A program made the position numbers and the translations under genes. Shown here one piece after another: positions 43,896 to 52,198 of a stretch of DNA of 64,000 nt. Numbering within the stretch: position 1 is the first letter of the stretch; each line of letters opens with the position of its first letter. Under the pieces are notes generated by a model. That model saw only the letters and a list, made by a program, of their open reading frames with translations, was not told the origin of the DNA and searched no databases. Source of the stretch: Ryuthela nishihirai (taxonomy: Eukaryota > Arthropoda > Arachnida > Araneae > Heptathelidae); assembly GCA_038380435.1 (NCBI GenBank), contig JAWZYU010000018.1:49028251-49092250 (forward strand), given 5' to 3'.

Positions 43896-46652
43896 CTGCC
43901 CCCTTCCTAGGTCTTGTTCGTCCCGAACAATTCTGGATTCCAAAGTTTCTTCAGTTCTTCGATGAAACGGGGCCAAACGATCCACGTGAACCAGCTTGCA
44001 CTTTGTAGCTGGACGTCGACGAATGCGATATACCACGTCTGTGTCAAAATGAAAGCGAATCTCATTATGACGTAGATTTCTTTTCTGACTGAAGCCTCGT
44101 CCACAAACATAATACGTGTAAGGCCTATAGCCCTTGTGAACACGTTTATGTCTCTGCAGGGAGAAGAATCGACTAAGAGTTTTCGTGCAAAACCTGTAAA
44201 AAGTTTTCTTCTTTGTCGAAAGTTTTCTTTTTTGGATTTTTACTTCTATCAAGAGTAACAAGGAATGAAAGTCATTAGTGACATAAAATCTAGGGAGAAG
44301 TTTCATCCTCCAGTCTGACCTTTTTGTCAGTTGACTTTCCCTTAATTCAGAACTGTCGTGATGAACCTTCAGCCATATTTCACCTGATTCCATTTGATCC
44401 CCAAGGTGCTTCACAAATATAATATCAGCTCCATAATTCTTTTTAGCTCTTCGGTCCATCTCCTCCTTCCATACTCTTGCTAGAACTGCAGCTTCTAATC
44501 CGACAACCTTACCTGTTTCTCCTGTATAAGTGAAATCAGTGATGTGTCGGGCTGCTAACAATATTTTTTCTGTTTTACCTTCACATAGCCAGCTTGCAAC
44601 ATCTTCAGATACTCCTTGTTCTATTAACATGTTACGAAACTTGTTCAAAGCATTGCCGTTATGCAGAACCTTACGGACACGTGATGCTTCATCTACCCTA
44701 TTATCCACAATGTTCACAAAACGCAGAAGTTCTCCTAACTCCTCGACGAGCTCTTGCAGTTCCAAGGATCCGTTACCAAGGAAACACTGAACAGCTTCCA
44801 TCACTTCCAGAGAGTTGTCAACAGAGTTTTCAAGAGGTGAATCCATGTTGCTGATAACAGCTGAACAACTCAAACTCTTCATTCCACGAGCTTGTGATGC
44901 TGCAACCACTTTCTTAACTAAATCAACAGCAACATCTTCTGTACTGATGAGATCAATAGCTCCTTTTCCGAATTCAACATCATAAACCAAAGCGCACACT
45001 CCTTCAGCCAGCTTTTTGGACACAATTGAGCATCTCCTTAGAGGAACGCTATCTACGGTAGCCGTCAGATCCTTGCAGCGGTAAATCTCCTTATCTGTTG
45101 GCACCAGCTCCTCTGTCTGTCCTACGATGCAGCATCCGACGTCTTCCATCATCTGCTCGATTTTATCTTTAGTGCAGTCGACTGTGAAGCCAGGGATGGA
45201 TTCCAATTTGTCCAGAGTATCTCCCGTCAATTGGAGAGCACGACCGGAGATCATAGGGACCTTGAGACCTAAAGCAGCAAGTGCAGGAGCCAAGACAAGA
45301 CTCACTTTGTCGCCGACACCTCCTGTACCGTATTTATCTACCATCCGATGGCGCCACTCGGGTCTCCAGCAAAACACATGACCCGAGGAGGTCATAGTTG
45401 CTGTTTCTTCGGAATTCAGTTTCTTGGAGCTCTCATTGTAATTAGCCAGGGAAACATCAGTCATGATTGCCAAATTGTTCATTCTGGAGATCAGCGACGA
45501 GTTTTGTAACATGATATTGTCCACTTTAGAGCTCTTGTAATCGTGATAAAACTTTTCTATATCCTTATAATCTAAATGGTTATAATGTCCAAATCTGCAC
45601 ATTGACTGTTCAGAAAAGAAATTCAGCATGGTTTCGTTGAGATTGTCTGAGGGCTTTACTTCTCTCTGATCGTAACTCTGAGGCTTAGTTTCATCCAGAA
45701 AGTTAGTCTTTGAAGTACCGTCTCTGCCTGAAGCTCTTTTACTAGCATCACCTGTTATGCTTCTAAGCCATTCTTCGGAATTCCTCTTCCTTAAATCCCC
45801 ACTTTCTATAAACGATTCAAGTGTGGCTATATGCTTCGGAAAAATCTCTCCGACTTCCCTGGTAACGACGAAGGGCACTTTGTATCTATGATGAATGGAC
45901 GCCTCTTCTTTACTCGGACCACTCTGCGAAACGTAAACTCTGTTTCGTTCCCCTTCATTACCACTCGTTACTCTGCCTTTGCGATAATTGTCCATGACGC
46001 ATTTTGCTGACAGCGAGGAATAGAATACCTTTCGTGTGGATCTCTCTTCAGATCGTGCCAGACTTGTATACCTAGGTATTTTGAAGTGCAAAGCGTACTG
46101 TATAGTCTCACAGCTCTCTGATCTGTGTGATTGTTCTTCACAGTTCCTAAACATGTCACCAGCGACATAGACACTCTGCCATGCATTACCAGTAGTTGCG
46201 TGGTCAAAGGCATCATCTGCGCTATCTCTACAATTCTTGATTTCCAGTAGCAGATCCACATTTTTATATGCGTTGCCTTTCTCTTTTTCTTTTCCATGTT
46301 TACAATCTAACTTAACACTATCAAGATCATCTTTTTCACTGACAGATTCAACATTTAAACTATTGCATTGTCTATTGAGTTCGGTTTTATGATCCTTGAA
46401 CTGATCAATAATCTTACCAACTTGAGAAGCCACTTCAGCTCTCATCTCAGTATTTTGTGCGGCCAGATCACCTCTTTTATTCCTCAACTCATTATTTCGT
46501 GCGGCCATTTCGGCTTTCATTTCATCTAATGTACTATTTTGTGTCGCTATTTCGGCTTTCATATCTTTCATATCAGTCATCTGCGTAGCCATATCGACTT
46601 TCAAGCTATTTATCAACTTTACTAATTCATCCATACCTCTAGTTAACGGCAT
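43800..46652 (-). CDS. Gag-like / thymidine phosphorylase / zinc-finger / integrase-tail fusion protein
   Basis: One uninterrupted frame of 950 codons. Residues 1-100 form a charged coiled coil with 11-residue repeats (DMKAEIATQN, EMKAEMAARN), as in some Ty3/gypsy gag proteins. Residues 101-410 are unrecognised, with no CCHC knuckle seen. Residues 411-775 are thymidine phosphorylase, which splits thymidine with phosphate into thymine and deoxyribose-1-phosphate. Visible blocks include KYGTGGVGDK (440-449), SGRALQLTGDTLDKLE (469-484), GCCIVGQTEELVP (506-518), LTATVDSVP (529-537) and SIVSKKLAEG (542-551). Residues 815-868 contain a degenerate C2H2 zinc-finger pair, and residues 870-905 an integrase C-terminus (DVVYRIRRRPATKCKLVHVD, RLAPF). 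The last 31 codons lie in the LTR. The ATG at 46652 is 12 nt beyond the primer site. Compared with E. coli TP (numbering from memory), His85 is Tyr441, Ser86 is Gly442 and Arg171 is Lys527, so activity is doubtful. Confidence 0.9.
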   Translation of the reverse strand: MPLTRGMDELVKLINSLKVDMATQMTDMKDMKAEIATQNSTLDEMKAEMAARNNELRNKRGDLAAQNTEMRAEVASQVGKIIDQFKDHKTELNRQCNSLNVESVSEKDDLDSVKLDCKHGKEKEKGNAYKNVDLLLEIKNCRDSADDAFDHATTGNAWQSVYVAGDMFRNCEEQSHRSESCETIQYALHFKIPRYTSLARSEERSTRKVFYSSLSAKCVMDNYRKGRVTSGNEGERNRVYVSQSGPSKEEASIHHRYKVPFVVTREVGEIFPKHIATLESFIESGDLRKRNSEEWLRSITGDASKRASGRDGTSKTNFLDETKPQSYDQREVKPSDNLNETMLNFFSEQSMCRFGHYNHLDYKDIEKFYHDYKSSKVDNIMLQNSSLISRMNNLAIMTDVSLANYNESSKKLNSEETATMTSSGHVFCWRPEWRHRMVDKYGTGGVGDKVSLVLAPALAALGLKVPMISGRALQLTGDTLDKLESIPGFTVDCTKDKIEQMMEDVGCCIVGQTEELVPTDKEIYRCKDLTATVDSVPLRRCSIVSKKLAEGVCALVYDVEFGKGAIDLISTEDVAVDLVKKVVAASQARGMKSLSCSAVISNMDSPLENSVDNSLEVMEAVQCFLGNGSLELQELVEELGELLRFVNIVDNRVDEASRVRKVLHNGNALNKFRNMLIEQGVSEDVASWLCEGKTEKILLAARHITDFTYTGETGKVVGLEAAVLARVWKEEMDRRAKKNYGADIIFVKHLGDQMESGEIWLKVHHDSSELRESQLTKRSDWRMKLLPRFYVTNDFHSLLLLIEVKIQKRKLSTKKKTFYRFCTKTLSRFFSLQRHKRVHKGYRPYTYYVCGRGFSQKRNLRHNEIRFHFDTDVVYRIRRRPATKCKLVHVDRLAPFHRRTEETLESRIVRDEQDLGRGQCYDRRNLATESKKFQPTNKNVGRIWRRRVER
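43896..43910 (-). promoter_or_regulatory. Polypurine tract
   Basis: On the minus strand AGGAAGGGGGCAG abuts the TGTTACGAC start of the 3' LTR, the expected place and composition for the plus-strand DNA primer of an LTR retrotransposon. Confidence 0.88.
43938..44045 (-). other. Integrase C-terminal remnant (codons 870-905)
   Basis: DVVYRIRRRP..K.KLVHVDRLAPF is the characteristic ending of Ty3/gypsy integrases, just upstream of the polypurine tract. It is the only pol sequence left and shows where the parental element resumes after the captured DNA. Confidence 0.85.
44049..44210 (-). other. Degenerate C2H2 zinc-finger stretch (codons 815-868)
   Basis: FFSLQRHKRVHKGYRPYTYY and CGRGFSQKRNLRHNEIRFH follow the C2H2 layout: Phe and Leu core, HxxxH, a linker like TGEKPY, then a second finger. 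Several zinc ligands are missing. It may be a fragment of a cellular zinc-finger gene picked up with, or independently of, the phosphorylase. Integrase N-terminal zinc binding is of the HHCC type and does not look like this. Confidence 0.6.
44328..45422 (-). other. TYMP: Captured thymidine phosphorylase segment (codons 411-775)
   Basis: Co-linear with about the last 360-370 residues of animal thymidine phosphorylase, beginning near the LNSEET/WRHRMVDK region and running into the C-terminal domain (VKHLGDQMESGEIWLKVHHD). The N-terminal helical part, roughly 90-100 residues, is missing or unrecognisable. No intron interrupts it, as expected for capture from mRNA. The recognised homology is extensive and not a single motif. 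The symbol denotes the homologous gene; this copy is a fragment within a retroelement protein. Confidence 0.9.
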
Positions 46653-46664
46653 TCAATTAATTAA

Positions 46665-46681
46665 TCCCACTTCTGACACCA
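46665..46681 (-). promoter_or_regulatory. tRNA primer binding site
   Basis: On the minus strand, TGGTGTCAGAAGTGGGA starts two bases after the 5' LTR. It complements a tRNA 3' end of ...TCCCACTTCTGACA plus CCA, which from memory fits a tRNA-Leu (CAA) type. Confidence 0.85.
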
Positions 46682-46683
46682 AA

Positions 46684-47329
46684 TGTTGCGGATTACAAAA
46701 AAAAATGGATAGCCACTGAGCGTGAGTATTAAAAGCTATATTTCAAAACCAAATTCAATACAAGGTAAATTGTTACAAAGGAAATATGGATGAAGTATCT
46801 TATTAACAAATCAACTATTAGCATGCACAAGTCATCAATCTTCCTGCGTAGAGCACACAATATCAGCTCTGTGTATTTTACTAAATACTACCTTTTACTT
46901 GATTTACCAGGTCACCCGAAGATCTTCACTCGTAAACCAATTCTCGTCCTGTGCTAATAACTTTTCACACACTAGCCGAACAAAAAGACAGTCCGTGTAG
47001 ACATTCGAAGTTAGCCATAAAAGTTCCCACTTTTATACTTCCGCGTATACACAACACATCAAGTTACTTCTTGATACTTAACGATAAAAGATCCCACTTT
47101 TATCCTTCCGTGTATACACAACACATCAAGTTACTTCTTGATACTTACGCGCACTGTCTCAGAACAGCTCACCGTCCATTTTCGAACTCCTCGACCGTTA
47201 CAACACAACAACCGTTACAATACAAAACGACCGTTAACGCTCCACTCTTCTTCTCCAAATTCTCCCAACGTTCTTATTCGTTGGCTGAAACTTTTTGCTT
47301 TCGGTTGCCAGATTCCTTCTGTCGTAACA
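46684..47329 (-). repeat. 5' LTR
   Basis: 646 bp, the promoter-bearing LTR for the minus-strand transcript. Same length as the 3' LTR and one visible base difference. It contains the same 67 bp U3 duplication at 47018-47147. Confidence 0.96.
47031..47037 (-). promoter_or_regulatory. Probable TATA box in 5' LTR
   Basis: TATAAAA on the minus strand within the repeated U3 unit. The other unit has GATAAAA. It is a plausible core promoter for the element; the transcription start was not located. Confidence 0.5.
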
Positions 47330-47333
47330 ATAT

Positions 47334-50300
47334 ATATTATATCTACTTAAATATAAAAAAACCTCAATCCGTACTGTGAATAACCTAGTCTATTAATCGT
47401 ATAAAACGAAACTGGTTGCATTGTTTCACAGTGAAAAAACGATTCTATCATCGTGTAAATCGAAACTAGTTGCATTTTTTTGCACGTGTAAACTCAGTGT
47501 TAATCAAGAGATATTTTAACTTTTGAATTGAACACTCCTTATGGGTAATTATAGTAAGGTTTCATTCTGCTAAATTCCAGGAGAATTATTAAAAATCCCA
47601 ATTCATTCTAAACGAAGATTGTCCAACATATGGCTCGAGTGGTGGATATTTTTCTTGTTTTAAAGCTATCCATTTATAGCGTCCGCTCTCGACAGAAGGT
47701 GACAGCATCTAAACAGTACATTACGGAATATATGGCTATCTCTATGGGCAATAATTAACATGTGGCTGGTTATTAAAAAAGTTCGACAATCCAGTTCTAG
47801 GCGATGCTAGGAATCTTTCAAAAATATAGCATTCAAAGTACCGAAAAATTATTTTAACGGAAAATTGAAGTTTGTTTTCGGAATATTTATATAATAATAC
47901 TTTGCTATTACATAAGCAAAACCGAATGATTAACCATACATATATTCTTATCTTTTTTAATAAAATGATGGAAATAGCAGTTTTGACTTTTAATGAATTT
48001 ATCACACTTTTTGTTTGACAAAATAGTTCTGCGAACTTGAGATTACTGCTATTAGTGTTCAAGAAATGGCTAATTTTGTTTTCTGGCGTATGACATGATA
48101 ATAGTTTTAATAAAAGAGATATTTAAATAGAAGTTTTGTTAAGGTTTTATTTCACAATATTTCGTCATGCAATGTATACCGTGGATTTAAAAATGTCCAG
48201 GTCGTCTGCAGTCCACCTAAAAAAAAATTATTATTGTTAAAAAAGCTATGTATCAATATTTGCTTCCAAGAATCTTGCCACAGGATTCTGCACAGACTTG
48301 TTAGTTTCCACTTAATGAAACTGCTCTAAGCATCAGCTCTTTGGATTCCTTCTTATCAGACTTCTGAGTCAATCTATGATTTACTTCTGTTGACGAACCA
48401 ATTTGCACAACCTCAAAGTAGTTTTATCTGCTGGTTAATTAATCGTTAATTATCGCCTCTTCTCCACTTCTCTACCTATAAGAAGAAAACAGATTATTAG
48501 AACAGTTTGCCCTAAAAATATGCATTTATTTGAAATGAACTGATATATTTTAGATATATTAAACTCCTTGAGAGAACATTACATATATATATTTTTTTCC
48601 AAATGTGTAAAAATGAACAAATTTAGTCATAATCAACCTATCCGAAGTAACCATTCACAAATATCATTTTCAACGTTGTTATTTATGCGAAAACGTGATA
48701 CTCAGAGGCAGATCCGGATTTTAAAAAATAAAGGGGGTGGCAAGAAATCGGATTTTCATTGTCGAATAATATCCCTCCTTTCTTGGAGGGAGGGCAATTT
48801 CTTAACCAAATTCTGTAAAAATTATTGGGATTATTGGAACAGACATCCTGTTTTCTTTGGTAATCCTAGGCAATTGCCTAGTTTTTCCTATTCCCAGACC
48901 TGGTCCAACTAGATACAACGGTCTCATAAAGCAGTTGAATAAAAGCAGAAGAGATATTAAACATGCGAAATTTTTTAAGTAATTTAACTTTTTAAAATAT
49001 AAGCTGTTTAGTATGAAATAGCAGAAAATTAAATAATTCAGTTTAATACTATTTACTAACTGTTTAAAAATAAGTTACAACTAATTGAAGTTTAAGAGAT
49101 ATAATTTTAATTGGAAAGAAAGCTACTTTACCTAAGTGAACTATCCTAACCATTTGTATCGATGTGTCCTATATCCTAGTACTGCCTAGATCCTCCTCTG
49201 GCGGACTCAGTTTTGACGGAAGAATAAATCAATATGGTCAGGTCCTTCAACACCTAAAAACGTAAACAATTAGATCTTTATGTGTACTCTAATGCAGAAC
49301 TGCCCAAACGTTTTGGCATAGGGCCGGAGATAATTTTGCTCTGTCCAGTGGTAGAAATGGAGGGGGGGAGGCGATAACATGGCGTCCAACTAGTTCCAAG
49401 ATGAAAAAACTCTCTGTAGCAGGCGTAATATACATCATTCTAGACAAGGGTTTGAGGGTTGCGCCATTCCCAAGTACTACCAATGTGTGTGGGAAGAAAA
49501 TAATCACATATCTTCGGATTTTTTATTTTATTTTGGAAGGGACTATTACAGAAACGATTTATTTTTGCCGTTCCCCTAGCTAAAAAATCCAATTTCCAGA
49601 GCTGGTTGTAGTCAGTAATTAGGAGGGAAGGGGGTGTAATAAAAGAAAAATTATCACCTCTTAATTACTATATCTATAGGCACAAAATAATAAAGAAAAA
49701 TAATAAATTTTAATATAAAGTTTATTTTAATGTCAAAACTCAAGATGGATGATCGAAGCAGAATGTGAAGGATGGGAGTCGATCCCAGAAATGAGCTGAT
49801 GAACATTCGGCTTGAATAACCTTGTAGCTAGTTGTATGATTTGGTTCTAATTTTCACCTTTTGTGTTATTAAAGCGCCATTCACTTTAGTACAGCCAGAT
49901 GATTTATTTTTATATATTTCAATTTTACAACGGGACCTGATAAAATTACTGAAAGGGCTGAAATTTGTGCACGCCTTCTCTAAACCAATAGTATGTACAT
50001 CAAAAATACCAAAATCTAATTAGTTAATTAATTTTCATGCAACCCGGTATTTCTCTTCTCTGATTTATTAAAGTGAATTTCTTTGTTTTTAGGAAAGACA
50101 TGAATTATGTCAAAATACTACGAACCATCACTATTTGTTTATAAAGTTACTACTGTTCATACTGGATGATTATAATCGAATAGGTAATAGGCGTTACCAT
50201 TACTGAAGGCATAAAGACGACTATTATTTTTCAAACAACACCCATTCAATTTAAACACAAAAGGCGAAATTCTTAGCAAAAATTAAAACAACAGCTATCT

Positions 50301-51794
50301 GCCGTCACATCTCAACCATCGTGCAAACTGAAGTCACAAAACACTTCCAGTGACTCATAGCTGAAGGCAATAAAATTACGAATTAGTTTCAATATCGTCA
50401 TCATTTCATATTAATAAATAAAAATTAATGATATGCTTCCAAAAACAAAGGGAAACAAAAATATATCAGACTACATTTCAACAACGAAAAGACATTAAAT
50501 TATGGTGCTACTGATATTCCAAATAACTTAATTTTTCAGGGGTACTACCTCTCTCCTCGATAAGCATGCTAACAACTTTTTATTAAAGTGGAATCCTAAT
50601 TCACTGGTAAAGGTTAGGAAAAATTTGTGTTTTAACTTGTAAAGTCTTTCAATAACTTCATCGAGTTTCCTGGAAATAAGGAAATAAAGTCCATTGTTCA
50701 ATCTATATTTTTCGAAAATAATATAGTCAGCATTGAACAAAAAACTAAGCATCAGATTAATAAACAAAAGTATTTTTTTATGTACAAACCACTTTACATA
50801 CCAACAGAAGTTTCACCTTCAGGAACCGTTTTCAGCTGACGCGAAACCACCTGTTTATAATATAAAGAAAATATTTTAAGAAATTCTTATTAAATATTGG
50901 AAACTACTTGTTAAGTATTAGTTAAAAAAAGTTTTCTCTACCAATGTAAACATAAATTCATATAATTAGAGAACTTGGAGTTTTAAGATCTTGTCCTAAT
51001 AAAATATAAATGTACCGAACAGCATTAGACTGATTATTCACGATACACGAAATAAAACATTAAATGCAGTTTCGTTCGTTTGTTCCCCTTACTCGCAAAG
51101 AAGTGCTTAATGAGTTTACCTCATTATCTGAAACACCTGCAAGATCAATGGAACTCATAACTTAGCGCTAAAAGTTTCCAATGTGGAAGGAAAAGCAATT
51201 CACAGAAACACAAAACAAGGAACTCGAAGCATTAGCACCGCACTCGACATCGGAGTAAATGTGCAACACCTTAAACTGCTTTGTACGTTTACAATTAACG
51301 GTTCCTGGCGCTTCTAACGAGCAAGAAAAACAACAATTAATTCAATGGTTGCCACTTCTCTCCAGCTAAATATTAGGTAATTTGCGCAATTAATATCAAA
51401 TACGTAGAAGCTTTGCAAATGAGGATTCGTGCACAGCTGGGTGTCTTTTGTTTTCATTAAATAATTTAGTTGATTATTCAAATATATTAATCCTAAGTTT
51501 TAAAATTTTACACTATTAATCAAAATTTACTTTTTTTTTTAGATTTGAGCAGTGCACAGTATGCATATGGTATTGAATGAAAGAACAATTTTCACTAAAG
51601 CAAGAAAACTTTTCACTAAATTCAAATAACTCATTACTCATTCATAAAAATACAATAAATAAATTCAAACAATTTATTGTTTAATGATAAAAAACATGAT
51701 AATAATTAATTTTTAAAAACTCATTGTTTACTGATAATGAACCAGATTGTATTTCTTATTTCAATCATAGAATTATTAGTGTTGTGTTTTTGTA
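47334..51794. other. Long AT-rich stretch without recognised genes
   Basis: 'aacgaaactggttgcattg' (47406) and 'aatcgaaactagttgcattt' (47457) form a short diverged repeat. G/C-tract segments near 48710-48900 (CAGATCCGGATTTT start) and 49295-49640 resemble worn MITEs. A tRNA-like reverse segment is near 49770-49820. Frames at 48568-48912 and 47742-48062 carry no known motif. Confidence 0.5.
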
Positions 51795-52113
51795 ATTTTA
51801 TCTCTGAACTGCCCTTTTTGTATACAATGGGTTAAATGGGGAAGGTAGCAAGGGCCCCAAAGGCTCAGAGAAAGTTGGAGAAGGGGATCCACTGGCCTCT
51901 GTTAGAAGACAGATAGAAACCTCCCATTAAGGTCACAAAGCATGTTCTTTACATGCACTGGATAAAGCTCTCTTGAACATTGACTTAACGTTCCACCCGA
52001 TGGACGGCGATCTTTGCAAGCTCCTCAGTGTTCCCTTGCTGACCGAGGGCAGGAAAAGGGTTTACAAAGATAAAACTCAATGCAAGCACAAGTGAATCTC
52101 ACAACACATACTT
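51795..52113 (-). mobile_element. SINE copy, head degraded
   Basis: Reverse SINE body from 'tatctctgaactgcccttt' through 'aaggctcagagaaagttgg' to 'agataaaactcaatgcaagc'. The tRNA-like part beyond is barely recognisable. Confidence 0.82.
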
Positions 52114-52159
52114 GTTCGAAGGGATCTAGGTCTGGCGGTTTGCTAGATACCTAACCATT

Positions 52160-52198
52160 TTTAGATATATTCAGTTTTCAGATACTCAGTTTTATAAA
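52160..52198. repeat. Left-flank copy of a target-site repeat
   Basis: 'atatattcagttttcagata' followed by 'ctcagttttata' also occurs to the right of the Tigger element (about 54852-54905), so the element sits between two copies of a pre-existing short repeat. Confidence 0.65.

Larger units (their letters stand above)
43250..47329 (-). mobile_element. Young LTR retrotransposon carrying a thymidine phosphorylase sequence
   Basis: A 4080 bp element on the minus strand. It has two 646 bp LTRs with TG..CA ends, a primer binding site next to the 5' LTR, a polypurine tract next to the 3' LTR and an ATAT target duplication. The 2788 bp interior is almost entirely one open frame. No protease, reverse transcriptase, RNase H or integrase core is encoded, so movement must depend on proteins supplied by an autonomous relative. 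The integrase C-terminal remnant and LTR structure indicate Ty3/gypsy ancestry. The two LTRs differ at one position by my reading, so insertion was recent. The cellular enzyme in place of pol marks it as a transducing element. Confidence 0.93.

Noticed and set aside
43517..44008. Plus-strand frame of 163 codons (and its partner at 46951-47379)
   Set aside because: It lies in the LTR on the opposite strand of the element. Its duplication simply reflects the two LTRs.
43800..46652. Alternative view that a host thymidine phosphorylase gene merely lies between two solo LTRs
   Set aside because: The primer site, polypurine tract, target duplication, gag-like start and integrase ending are all in one continuous frame, which a host gene would not show.
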